Positions 33,778 to 41,772 of a DNA stretch of 43,560 bases are shown here, piece by piece. The stretch covers positions 1-43,560 of the forward strand of contig JAPLNR010000059.1 in the NCBI GenBank assembly GCA_026401035.1. Reading direction: 5' to 3'. Position 1 is the stretch's first letter; every line of letters starts with the position of its first letter. Made by a program: the position numbers and the translations under genes. Source of the DNA: Planctomycetia bacterium (GTDB taxonomy: Bacteria > Planctomycetota > Planctomycetia > Pirellulales > UBA1268). The notes under the pieces are model-generated. The model made no database searches. It was given only the letters and a program-made list of their open reading frames with translations, and was not told where the DNA came from.

Positions 33778-33795
33778 GACAGGCTGAAGCCTGTC
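33778..33795. repeat. Perfect short hairpin GACAGGCT-GA-AGCCTGTC
   Basis: Eight-base perfect arms surround a 2-base spacer, between repeat copy 3 and the dnaB stop at 33819. It could form part of the transcription end for dnaB or tsaD. I recall similar GACAGGCT/AGCCTGTC palindromes being scattered in planctomycete intergenic DNA, but only one copy is visible here. Confidence 0.5.
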
Positions 33796-33818
33796 CTACT
33801 GAGGGGGCAGGGAGCAGG

Positions 33819-35300
33819 CTAGAAGGTCGAGAATTGCTCGAACTCGTCGTACGGACGGTGCTCGAGGTTCACGAACCGCGTGAAGTCGTGCTGCCAGAGG
33901 AGTTTGATGTCGCCGATGGGCCCGTTTCGCTGCTTGGCGATGATGATCTCCGCCGCCCCTTTCACGCGTTCACGGTCTTCGTCGGTGGTCTGGTAGTACT
34001 CCTCGCGGTGCACGAACATCACCACGTCGGCGTCCTGCTCGATGGCACCCGACTCGCGGAGGTGGTTGAGTCGCGGCCGGTTGTCCCGCGAGGCTTCAGC
34101 CTGCCGGTTCAACTGGGCCAGGCAGAGCACGGGGATTTCGAGCTCGCGCGACATCATCTTGAGCCGTCGCGCGATCCGCGCCACCTGCTCCTGCCGCGGA
34201 TCACGCGGGTTGTCGGGCTCGATGAGCTGCAGGTAGTCGATGACGATGAGCGAAAGGCCCTGGCGACGTTTCAGCCGGCGGGCGACAGCGGAGATTTCCG
34301 TGAGCGTGCGGCCCGGCGTGTCGTCGATATAGAGCGGGGCAGAGCTGATCTCGGCCGATTTCTGCACGAGCCGGCGGCGGTCTTCCTGCGAGATGGTGCC
34401 GTTGCGAAGCCGATGGCCGTTGACCTGTGCCGAAGAGCAGAGGAGGCGGTCGGCGAGTTCGAGGCAGGCCATTTCGAGGCTCACGAAGAGCACCGGCTGC
34501 TTGACGACGATCGCGACGTGTTCGGCGATGTTCATCGCGAAGGCCGTCTTCCCCATGCTCGGCCGGGCCGCCAGGATGATCAGTTCGGAGTTGTGGAGTC
34601 CGCCACAAAGCGAGTCGAGATCGGTAAAGCCGGTCTCCACGCCGCCGAGGGTGTGCTCGTGCTTCATGCGGGCGTCCATCCGCACCATCACGTCTTCGAG
34701 CACCTCGTTGATCGGCTTGGCCTCCGCCGAACTGCGATGTTCGAGGATCTCGAAGATCTTCGACTCCGCCCGGGAGAGCAGTTCGCGGGGCTCGTCCACC
34801 GAGTCGTAGGCGTCGCGGAGGATGTCGGTGCTGGCGTCGATCAGCGCGCGGAGCATCGATTTATCGCGGACGATCTGCGCGTAGTGGGTTGCATGGGCGG
34901 CATGCGGCACGGACTGCAGGATTTCCGCCAAGGCGGGCGCCCCGCCGATCCGCTCGAGATCGCCCTTGGTCCGGAGCCGTTCGAGCACGATCGTGGAATC
35001 GATTCGCTTGCCGGAATCGTGCAGGTCGAGCAGGTGCCGAAAGAGCACCTGATGTGCCTCGTCGTGGAAGTCTTCCGGCCGGAGAACGAGCGCCACGTCG
35101 TCGCAGACGTCGGGCTTCAGCAGAATGCTGCCCAGCACGGCCCGCTCGGCGTCGACGTTGGCGGGGCGTTCTGCCCCGAGGATGCCGGCGGCAAGGCCGC
35201 CGGCCGTATCACCGGAGCCGGAGTCGCGCCGCCGTGGTCCGCGACGATCTCGATCGCCGTTGAAACCGCCGCGCGATCCAGCCTCTTTCGTCGACGCCAT
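33819..35300 (-). CDS. dnaB: Replicative DNA helicase DnaB
   Basis: The 493-residue protein has the N-terminal DnaB domain (NVDAERAVLGSILLKPDVCD, then HQVLFRHLLDLHDSGKRID). The RecA-like motor domain carries the Walker A motif AARPSMGKTAFAMNIAEH, LFVSLEMACLELADRLL, the Walker B LIVIDYLQLI and LNRQAE...R.L..LRESGAIEQDAD. A basic, Gly-rich 40-residue N-terminal extension (GGFNGDRDRRGPRRRDSGSG) precedes the usual start. It unwinds DNA at the replication fork. It is the last gene of the rpsF-ssb-rplI-dnaB run, 74 bases after rplI. Confidence 0.97.
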   Translation of the reverse strand: MASTKEAGSRGGFNGDRDRRGPRRRDSGSGDTAGGLAAGILGAERPANVDAERAVLGSILLKPDVCDDVALVLRPEDFHDEAHQVLFRHLLDLHDSGKRIDSTIVLERLRTKGDLERIGGAPALAEILQSVPHAAHATHYAQIVRDKSMLRALIDASTDILRDAYDSVDEPRELLSRAESKIFEILEHRSSAEAKPINEVLEDVMVRMDARMKHEHTLGGVETGFTDLDSLCGGLHNSELIILAARPSMGKTAFAMNIAEHVAIVVKQPVLFVSLEMACLELADRLLCSSAQVNGHRLRNGTISQEDRRRLVQKSAEISSAPLYIDDTPGRTLTEISAVARRLKRRQGLSLIVIDYLQLIEPDNPRDPRQEQVARIARRLKMMSRELEIPVLCLAQLNRQAEASRDNRPRLNHLRESGAIEQDADVVMFVHREEYYQTTDEDRERVKGAAEIIIAKQRNGPIGDIKLLWQHDFTRFVNLEHRPYDEFEQFSTF

Positions 35301-35374
35301 CGATCAGCCTCCCTGCGTGACGGCTCCCGGCAAGCACAATCTCCTGGCAACACGGCAGAAGCCGTGAACACCGA

Positions 35375-35923
35375 CTACTTGGAAGTGGAATCACCGCTCG
35401 ACGGCACGACCCACACCTTGAGATCGCCTTCCGCTTCCGCGGCCAGCCTGACCCGCACCGTGTAGAGGCCAACCTCCTTGAGCGGACCCTGCAGGACGAT
35501 CTGATCGGCAGACACCATGAGATCCTGCTGCTTGAGCGACCGAGAAATTTCCGGGGCGCCGACGGAGCCGTAGAGGTGCCCTTCGTCGTTGGCGTTGGCC
35601 TCGATGGTGACACTCGTGCGGGAGAGCTCTTCGAGCAGGCTGCGCAGGCCGGCCATCCGCTCGCGGGCGATCTCCTCGAGCTTTGTGCGGTGCTTCTCGA
35701 CCATCCGCTTGTGGTGCTCGGTGGCGATCGTCGCCAGCCCCTGCGGAAGCAGGTAGTTGTAGGCGTAGCCCCGCTTCACCTCGACCACCTCGCCCTGCTT
35801 GCCGAGGTATTCGACGTTATGAACGAGCAGCAACTCGATGCCGCCCCGCTTGCCCTTGGGAAGACGGGAGCCGCTTCCTTGAAGGTGGTTGGTGCCGGCG
35901 TTGGTCATTTCTTTCGTGGCCAT
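35375..35923 (-). CDS. rplI: Ribosomal protein bL9 with N-terminal extension
   Basis: The 182-residue protein contains the standard bL9 from about residue 28: IELLLVHNVEYLGKQGEVVE, then KRGYAYNYLLPQGLATIA. The long central helix and the C-terminal RNA-binding domain (GHLYGSVGAPEISRSLKQQD) follow. The first 27 residues (MATKEMTNAGTNHLQGSGSR and a basic stretch) are extra relative to the usual 148-150-residue protein. No start codon is available near the canonical N-terminus, so the extension is probably real. The gene follows ssb by 53 bases. Confidence 0.94.
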   Translation of the reverse strand: MATKEMTNAGTNHLQGSGSRLPKGKRGGIELLLVHNVEYLGKQGEVVEVKRGYAYNYLLPQGLATIATEHHKRMVEKHRTKLEEIARERMAGLRSLLEELSRTSVTIEANANDEGHLYGSVGAPEISRSLKQQDLMVSADQIVLQGPLKEVGLYTVRVRLAAEAEGDLKVWVVPSSGDSTSK

Positions 35924-35976
35924 GAGATTGAGTCCTCTGATGAATAAAGTTGATTGGGTGTGTCGTGGTGGGCGGA

Positions 35977-36477
35977 TCAGAATGGGATATCGTCGTCGGA
36001 GCCCACGGGGCCGGAGCTTTCGATGCCTCCGGAGACGGCGGCATCATACCCTCCCGACTGGTCATATTCTTCTGCCTGCGGGGCAGGTTCGCGGCTGCCG
36101 GCGGTTTTTGCCTTCGGTTTGCCGCCCTCGCCCCGCGGGCCATCACCGCCCCGCGAGCCGAGCAACTGCATCCGTTCACCGACAACCCGGAGTTTCGAGT
36201 TTTTCTTGCCGTCCTTCTCCCAGGTATCGAGTTTCAGGCGGCCCTCGATCAGCAGGGGCGCGCCCTTGGTGACGTATTCGCCAGCCACCTCGGCGGTGCG
36301 GCCCCAGAGCGTCACGTCGACAAATGTTGTTTCCTCGACCCACTCACCCGTGGCCGTCTTGCGGCGATCGTTCACGGCCAGGCCGATGTCGGTGACGGCC
36401 GTCCCGTTGGCGATGTAGCGAAGTTCGGGGTCACGGGTCACGTTGCCGAGGAGAATCACCTTATTGAAGCTCGCCAT
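35977..36477 (-). CDS. ssb: Single-stranded DNA-binding protein
   Basis: The 166-residue product starts [20 protein letters not shown], as in bacterial SSB. The OB fold continues through [20 protein letters not shown] and [21 protein letters not shown] Gly/Lys-rich linker leads to the acidic tip SDDDIPF, which recruits replication and repair proteins. It lies between rpsF and rplI, where rpsR is usually also found, but no rpsR is present. Confidence 0.97.
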   Translation of the reverse strand: MASFNKVILLGNVTRDPELRYIANGTAVTDIGLAVNDRRKTATGEWVEETTFVDVTLWGRTAEVAGEYVTKGAPLLIEGRLKLDTWEKDGKKNSKLRVVGERMQLLGSRGGDGPRGEGGKPKAKTAGSREPAPQAEEYDQSGGYDAAVSGGIESSGPVGSDDDIPF

Positions 36478-36600
36478 GGCATTTGCCTCCTTACGAACGA
36501 TACTGTTTCTTGTGCTGAACGCCTGTACAACAGCCCGACAGAATAGCCCTTCGCTCCGGGGGGTGCAAGCGGGGCCGTTCGAGCCTGTTCAGGCTGGTTT

Positions 36601-36993
36601 TCACTCCGAAACCACTGCGGCAGCCGCTGGCGTCGCCGGAGCCGCAGGAGTGCGACGCTGGCTGGTGTCGCCTGCCAGGGCGTGCTGAACGAGGGCGTCG
36701 GCAATCCGCGGCTCGATTTTCAGGACAAGCTTGCGGATGATGTCGTCGGTGATCTCGCACTGCCGCTCGAGCGCCACAAGGTTGCCGCCGGGCATCCGGA
36801 AATAGGTCAGCCAGTAGACGCCCTTCTTGTGGCCGTTGATCGGGTAGGCCAGCTTTCGCTCGTCCCAAAGCCGTGAGGCGAGGATCGTGCCACCGTGCTG
36901 CTCGACGAGGTCGGTGATCTGCTGTGCCATGGCGGCCGGATCCCGCGAATACTTCGATGCGTCGAGAATGAACATGCCTTCGTACACCACCAT
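36601..36993 (-). CDS. rpsF: Ribosomal protein bS6
   Basis: The 130-residue product has the bS6 fold signature VYEGMFILDASKY. ITDLVEQHGGTILASRLWDE, RKLAYPINGHKKGVYWLTYF and LERQCEITDDIIRKLVLKIE follow. A Pro/Ala-rich tail of about 25 residues extends beyond the core. An AGGAG sits about 11 bases before the ATG. It starts the rpsF-ssb-rplI-dnaB segment, preceded by an unusually AT-rich gap (36994-37078). Confidence 0.95.
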   Translation of the reverse strand: MVVYEGMFILDASKYSRDPAAMAQQITDLVEQHGGTILASRLWDERKLAYPINGHKKGVYWLTYFRMPGGNLVALERQCEITDDIIRKLVLKIEPRIADALVQHALAGDTSQRRTPAAPATPAAAAVVSE

Positions 36994-37078
36994 GATTGCG
37001 TCAACTCCTCTTTTTTGTTGGTTGTGGCTGTCTTTGAAATTGAAAATGCTTTGAATTTTAAAAATATCTGCCCGAAAT
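36994..37078 (-). promoter_or_regulatory. AT-rich leader upstream of rpsF
   Basis: This 85-base gap between pth and rpsF is markedly AT-rich compared with its surroundings. It includes runs such as ATTTTTAAAATTC and two TTCAAAG copies on the minus strand. It probably holds the promoter and leader of rpsF-ssb-rplI-dnaB, but I cannot fix a -35/-10 pair. The CCG-containing loop of the known bS6:bS18-binding leader RNA is not evident. Confidence 0.4.
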
Positions 37079-37636
37079 TCAGTTGTAGCGGTTCATGGCC
37101 GCCTCGATGCCCAGCGTCACCCATTCCTCCGCAGCGTCAGCCGCCCGCTCGAGCAGGACGTCGACGGCCGTGCGTTCGGCCTTTGAAAATCGGCCAAGCA
37201 CGAAGTCAGCTGTCTTCCAGCCGGCAGCGACCGGTCCGATCCCGACTCGTAGTCGCGGGATCGCGTTGGTGCCGAGACGCGCCAAGATGTCGGCGAGCCC
37301 GTTCTGGCCCCCACCGGAGCCGCTGGCCCGAAGTCGGATGGTGTCGGTTGGAAGTTGAAAATCATCGCATATCACCAGGATGTCGGCGGGGTCGATCTTG
37401 TAGAAGTCGCGGGCGGCCAGCACGCTGGCACCGCTCAGGTTCATCCACGTCAGCGGCCAAAGAAGCAGGGCCTGACAGCCACGGATCGAAACCTGGGCCG
37501 TTTCACCCTGAAACCGCGGCCGCCGGACGGGCGAGCCGCAACGGCGGACCAGGATCTCCAAGACGTCGAAGCCGACGTTGTGTCGAGTGCCTTCGTAGTT
37601 GCGTCCCGGGTTACCGAGTCCTGCCAGGAGTTTCAC
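37079..37636 (-). CDS. pth: Peptidyl-tRNA hydrolase
   Basis: The 185-residue product begins KLLAGLGNPGRNYEGTRHNV, including the conserved Asn and catalytic His of RHNVGF. It continues with PLTWMNLSGASV (substrate-binding Asn), ILVICDDFQLPTDTIRLRAS (conserved Asp) and GSGGGQNGLADILARLGTN. In most Pth proteins the last motif is GGHNG; here the His is Gln. The enzyme recycles peptidyl-tRNAs released from ribosomes. It sits in the conserved rplY-pth pair, 63 bases after rplY. Confidence 0.94.
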   Translation of the reverse strand: MKLLAGLGNPGRNYEGTRHNVGFDVLEILVRRCGSPVRRPRFQGETAQVSIRGCQALLLWPLTWMNLSGASVLAARDFYKIDPADILVICDDFQLPTDTIRLRASGSGGGQNGLADILARLGTNAIPRLRVGIGPVAAGWKTADFVLGRFSKAERTAVDVLLERAADAAEEWVTLGIEAAMNRYN

Positions 37637-37699
37637 GTGTCTTTGCCGGAACTGGCCCGCAGGAAGCGCCGCTCCCTGAAAGCCTCGCGGTCAGCCCTC

Positions 37700-38338
37700 T
37701 CAGCCCGCGGCCGCTGCTCCTTCTCCTTCCTCGGCCGCCTTGCGGCCGATCACTTCGGGTTCAACAGCACCGGGCAAGCCCGCTGCCTCCTCGGCCTTCT
37801 GGCCCGGGAGCGTGCAACTGACGACCGTTTCGTCGGTGTCGATCACGACGCGGGCGCCCTTGGGGAGCTCGAGGTCGTGGATCTTGATCGTGCCGCCAAG
37901 TTCGAGTTTGCCGACCAGGGCGTGGATCTTCTCAGGGATCGCGTCGGGAGTGCATTCGATCTCGATCTCGTGCATGAGGAGCATCAACACGCCGCCGGCA
38001 CGATGGCCGGGAGCCTCCCCCTTCATGTCGATCGGTACCTTCACCTTGACGCGGTCCGAGGCGCTGACCCGCAGGAAATCGATGTGGATCGGCTCGACAC
38101 CGAACGTATCCCACTGCAGTTCGCGAACGAGGGCGCTCGTCTTGACGGCGCCTTTCAGTTCGACGACCCGGCTGCCGTGCCGCACGACGGCCTGGATGGC
38201 CTCGCGTTTTGCGGCCAGATCGATGCATTTTTCGCCGTGGCCATACAGTACGGCCGGAACCATGCCCTGCCGGCGTCGGCGACGACTCTCACGGGTACCG
38301 GCAGCCTTACGGGCCACAACTTCGAGGGACTCGCTCAT
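37700..38338 (-). CDS. rplY: Ribosomal protein bL25 (long CTC/TL5 form)
   Basis: The start at 38338 (MSESLEVVARKAAGTRESRR) gives 212 residues. The 5S rRNA-binding domain (MVPAVLYGHGEKCIDLAAKR and DTFGVEPIHIDFLRVSASDR) is followed by the C-terminal CTC domain (VKVPIDMKGEAPGHRAGGVL, then HALVGKLELGGTIKIHDLEL). This is the long form, compared with about 95 residues in E. coli. It ends in a short Glu/Ala-rich tail. It lies between prs and pth, the common bacterial arrangement. Confidence 0.94.
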   Translation of the reverse strand: MSESLEVVARKAAGTRESRRRRRQGMVPAVLYGHGEKCIDLAAKREAIQAVVRHGSRVVELKGAVKTSALVRELQWDTFGVEPIHIDFLRVSASDRVKVKVPIDMKGEAPGHRAGGVLMLLMHEIEIECTPDAIPEKIHALVGKLELGGTIKIHDLELPKGARVVIDTDETVVSCTLPGQKAEEAAGLPGAVEPEVIGRKAAEEGEGAAAAG

Positions 38339-38503
38339 GAACGCTCCTGGGAAAAAACGGATGCTGTATTCTGCCACGGCACCCCTATTTCGCAAGGCGA
38401 ACCCCGGCTCGCCCGCATTTTTGCATGCCAACCGCATTGGTCCCTGGCCTGGGCTGGGCCAGAGTTGGGCCTGGGCTGGGCGGGCGGTCGTGAAAAATCG
38501 GAA

Positions 38504-39448
38504 CTATTGGAACATCATCGACACGGACTCGTTGCGGTGAATCCGCTTGATGGCCTGCCCCAGCAGGCTGGCCACGGAGAGGATCGAGATGTTCGGCAGC
38601 GACTTTTCCGGCGGGAGCGGGATCGAATCGGTGATGATGATGCCCGAGAACGGGGCGGCCTTCAGCCGTTCGATCGCCGGCCCGACCAGCAGTCCGTGGG
38701 TGGCCGCCGCGTAGATCGCCTTGGCGCCGTGGTTGTGGACGACCTCGGCCGCGGAACAGATCGATCCTGCCGTGCTGATCATGTCGTCGAACATCAGGGC
38801 GACCTTCCCCTCGACGCTCGCCCCGATGATGTTCGCGCTCTTGGTCGTTTCGGCGGAAATTCGCCGCTTGTCGACGATCGCCAGCGGGGCCCCGAGCCGG
38901 TTGGCATGGCCGACGGCCCGCTTGATGCCCCCCGCGTCGGCGCTCACCACGACGATGTCGCCGTGCGGCAGATCCATCGACTCGAAATGGTTGTTGAGAA
39001 CCGGCGCCGCGTAGAGATGGTCGACAGGCACGTCGAAGAAGCCCTGGATCTGGGCGGCATGCAGGTCCATCGCCAGCACGCGGTCGGCCCCCGCCCGCGT
39101 GATCAGGTTTGCCACGAGTTTGGCCGTGATCGGCACCCGGCCGGCATCCTTGCGGTCCTGTCGCGCGTAGCCGAAGTAGGGGATGACCGCCGTGAGCCGG
39201 TAGGAGCTGGCCCGCTTGAAACTGTCGATCATGACGAGCAGTTCCATGAGGTGCTCGTTCACCGGCGGGCAGGTGGGCTGCACGATGAAGACGTCGCGGC
39301 CGCGGACGTCCTCGTCGATCTTGCAGGAGATCTCGCCGTCTGGAAATCGTCCGAGCGTGATCTTGCCCATGGGCAGGTTGAGATAGCGGCAGATGTCCTG
39401 TGCGAGCGGCACGTTCGCCGGACCGCTGAAGATTTTCAAGTCGTTCAT
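38504..39448 (-). CDS. prs: Ribose-phosphate pyrophosphokinase
   Basis: The 314-residue product has LKIFSGPANVPLAQDICRYL, FPDGEISCKIDEDVRGRDVF, FGYARQDRKDAGRVPITAKL and the signature DLHAAQIQGFFDVPVDHLYA. ADAGGIKRA and the PRPP-binding loop MFDDMISTAGS follow. It makes PRPP from ribose-5-phosphate and ATP for nucleotide, His and Trp synthesis. It lies in the order glmU-prs-rplY-pth, common in bacteria. The 218-base gap before it shows no RNA gene. Confidence 0.97.
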   Translation of the reverse strand: MNDLKIFSGPANVPLAQDICRYLNLPMGKITLGRFPDGEISCKIDEDVRGRDVFIVQPTCPPVNEHLMELLVMIDSFKRASSYRLTAVIPYFGYARQDRKDAGRVPITAKLVANLITRAGADRVLAMDLHAAQIQGFFDVPVDHLYAAPVLNNHFESMDLPHGDIVVVSADAGGIKRAVGHANRLGAPLAIVDKRRISAETTKSANIIGASVEGKVALMFDDMISTAGSICSAAEVVHNHGAKAIYAAATHGLLVGPAIERLKAAPFSGIIITDSIPLPPEKSLPNISILSVASLLGQAIKRIHRNESVSMMFQ

Positions 39449-39666
39449 GGGGCGGATTCCAGGGCGAGGGCTGCGGTCGCCTTGCGGCGTTGACCAGGTA
39501 TTTGACCGTATCAGTGCGCGGGTTCAAGCCGAACATGCCCAAACCGCCGGGTGCGGACAAAGCCTCCGCTTCGAAGCTAGGATACGCCAACGTGCGTCGC
39601 CCTTGCCCGCCCCCTGCTCCCGTGGCAGCAGGTTTTCAACCCGTCCCAATCCTGTGCCGGCGGAAC

Positions 39667-40455
39667 CTAGCTGCGCCTGCGCAGCGCCTCCGAAACGACC
39701 GCCAGCTGCTCCGGCGTGTTGACCGAGAGCGTTTCGCTCTGGTCGAGGCAGGCGACGGCGTCGACCACGCGGCCCTCCTGCAGCAGCAGGCCGGGGCAGT
39801 CGGTGAGATAATATTCCCCCGAGGCATTGGCGTTGCCGAGACCGGCGAGCGCCCGCAGCAGATCACGGGACTCGAAGACATAGGTGCTCATGTTTACTTC
39901 GTGGATGGCACGCTCGGCCGCGGTGGCATCCTTCTGCTCGACGATCTTCTGAAACCGGCCATCGGTGGCCCGCACGATCCTCCCCAGGCCGCTGGGGTCG
40001 TCGGTGACCGCCGTGCCGAGCAGGCAGGCCGCGCCGCGGGCGGCGAACTGATCCAGCAGGCCGGTCACGCTCTCCGGCCGCAGCATCGGGGAATCGCCGC
40101 AGACGATCACCACGGGGCGGCGGCTCTCCGCCGGATCGGCTGCCAGCCGCGCCCTGAGCAACTCGGCCGCGGCCGCCACGGCATCGCCGGTGCCGCGCTG
40201 CTCCGTCTGCAGGGCGAACGACACGCCGGGCAGGTCGGCGAGCGCCTGCTTCACGAGTTCACCACGGTATCCCACGACGACGATCCGATCGCTCACGCCC
40301 GCGGCCGCGAGCGAGTCGAGCACCCAGCGCACCAGCGGCTTGCCGGCGGCCTCGAAGAGCACCTTTGGGAGATCGCCCCCCATGCGCGTGCCTTTTCCAG
40401 CGGCGAGAACAATCGCAATGGGGGCGATGGGGGGCATGGTGGGCGTGGCGGGCAT
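39667..40455 (-). CDS. glmU: GlmU-type N-acetylglucosamine-1-phosphate uridylyltransferase domain (no acetyltransferase half)
   Basis: The start at 40455 is supported by CAGGAG about 9 bases upstream and gives 262 residues. The nucleotidyltransferase motif IAIVLAAGKGTRMGGDLPKV is followed by EQRGTGDAVAAAAELL, VVIVCGDSPML, GLGRIVRATDGRFQKIVEQK, EVNMSTYVF and GEYYLTD. These are the GlmU uridylyltransferase signatures. The protein stops where the left-handed beta-helix acetyltransferase of the usual 450-residue GlmU would begin. GlcN-1-P acetylation must therefore be done by another protein. Its place before prs supports the assignment. Confidence 0.85.
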   Translation of the reverse strand: MPATPTMPPIAPIAIVLAAGKGTRMGGDLPKVLFEAAGKPLVRWVLDSLAAAGVSDRIVVVGYRGELVKQALADLPGVSFALQTEQRGTGDAVAAAAELLRARLAADPAESRRPVVIVCGDSPMLRPESVTGLLDQFAARGAACLLGTAVTDDPSGLGRIVRATDGRFQKIVEQKDATAAERAIHEVNMSTYVFESRDLLRALAGLGNANASGEYYLTDCPGLLLQEGRVVDAVACLDQSETLSVNTPEQLAVVSEALRRRS

Positions 40456-40481
40456 TCGTGGTGGCTCCTGGGATGCGGAAT

Positions 40482-40509
40482 GGTAGCAAACTCGCCGGTG
40501 GCTAAACTC
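40482..40509. repeat. Direct repeat in the glmU / DUF4432 divergent region
   Basis: GGTAGCAAACTC (40482-40493) and GGTGGCTAAACTC (40497-40509) differ by one substitution and one inserted base and are separated by 3 bases. They lie in the 92-base gap between the divergent starts at 40455 and 40548. They may be a regulator site or chance. Confidence 0.35.
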
Positions 40510-40547
40510 GTGAATCCCTATGGATGAAACGAGCTGGAGGATTCTGG

Positions 40548-41657
40548 ATGGCACAGAAAAAAATCCTGATCACGGACGAGGTCTCGGAAACGCTCGGGCC
40601 GCTGGCCGTGCGGGCGCGGCGGCTGCGGGGCGGGGTTCGCGAGGGCGTGCTGCTCGTGGACTTGATCGCGGGGAGCACCCGGGTCTGCATCCTGCCGGAT
40701 CGGGGGCTGAGCATCTGGAAGATGACGTCCGGCAACCTGGAGCTTGGCTGGCAGTCGCCGGTGCAGGGGCCGGTGCATCCGCGGTGCGTGCCGCTCGCCG
40801 AGCCCTCCGGGCTCGGCTGGCTCGATGGCTTTGACGAACTCGTGGCGCGGTGCGGGCTCGTGAGCAACGGCGCGCCCGACTTCGACGCCCAGGGCCGACT
40901 GCGGCACGGCCTGCACGGTCGAATCGCGAATCTGCCGGCGCACGGCGTGGAGGTGACCCTCGACGACACGGCGGGCACCGTCACGCTCGCGGGGGCCGTC
41001 GACGAGACGCGGTTTCTGATTCATGCGCTGCGGATGACGACCGCCCTCGTGGTGCATGCCGACCGGCCACGGGTCGCCTGGACCGACACGGTTGAAAACC
41101 TCTCGGACCGGCCGGCCACGGCACAGATGCTCTACCACGTGAACTTTGGTCCGCCACTGCTCGGTGCCGGTGCGGAATTCGTCGCCGCCGTCGAGGAGCT
41201 GGCTCCCCGCGATCAGGCCGCGGTGGGAGACGTTTCCACCTGGAACCGTTACGTCGCCCCGCAGGCCGGTCGCGGAGAACAGGTGCATTTCATGCGGTTG
41301 CGGCCAAACGCCGCCGGCCGCGCGACCGCGCTGCTGGTGTCTGCCGACGGCAGCAACGCCGCGAGCCTCTCGTGGCGGGCCGCCGAGCTGCCCTGCTTCA
41401 CGCTCTGGAAGAATCAGGGCGGCCTCGCCGACGGCTATGTGACCGGGCTCGAGCCGGGAACCAACTTCCCGAACCCCCGCTCGTTCGAGGAATCCCAGGG
41501 CCGTGTCGTGAATCTTGCGGCGCGGGCAAGCATTGCCTTCGACTTGGCGATCGAGCACCTGAGCGGTCCGCAACTGTCTGCGACCCGGGCGGAGATTTCC
41601 AGAGAACGCCAGCCTGTCGTACACGACCAGCCACACCAGGGCTGGAACTGCGGCTAA
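40548..41657 (+). CDS. DUF4432 / aldose-epimerase-like protein
   Basis: The ATG at 40548 follows GGAGG by 7 bases and is chosen over the ATG at 40524. The 369-residue product carries ILPDRGLSIWKM, WLDGFDELVARCGLVSNGAP and RHGLHGRIANLPAHGVEV. VNFGPPLLGAGAEFVA and PGTNFPNPRSFEESQGRVV follow. This is the pattern of DUF4432 proteins in the galactose mutarotase-like superfamily, which bind sugars. There is no signal peptide. The substrate and reaction are not established from the sequence. Confidence 0.8.
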   Translation: MAQKKILITDEVSETLGPLAVRARRLRGGVREGVLLVDLIAGSTRVCILPDRGLSIWKMTSGNLELGWQSPVQGPVHPRCVPLAEPSGLGWLDGFDELVARCGLVSNGAPDFDAQGRLRHGLHGRIANLPAHGVEVTLDDTAGTVTLAGAVDETRFLIHALRMTTALVVHADRPRVAWTDTVENLSDRPATAQMLYHVNFGPPLLGAGAEFVAAVEELAPRDQAAVGDVSTWNRYVAPQAGRGEQVHFMRLRPNAAGRATALLVSADGSNAASLSWRAAELPCFTLWKNQGGLADGYVTGLEPGTNFPNPRSFEESQGRVVNLAARASIAFDLAIEHLSGPQLSATRAEISRERQPVVHDQPHQGWNCG

Positions 41658-41772
41658 CTGGAGCGGCTGCTCGACCGCATCCGAGATCGGTGTCCGGGCG
41701 GCACAAGTCGGCCGACGGCGGCTCGGGTAGGTGCCGTTGCGCGGGCTAGCCCTGCACCCCGACGGGCGTCGG

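Noticed and set aside
36994..37078. bS6:bS18-binding leader RNA upstream of rpsF
   Set aside because: The conserved CCG-containing stem-loop could not be found; the gap is simply AT-rich.
39515..39545. tRNA-like GGTTCAA segment between prs and glmU
   Set aside because: The flanking bases do not form a 5-base T stem and no acceptor or anticodon stem can be built on either strand.
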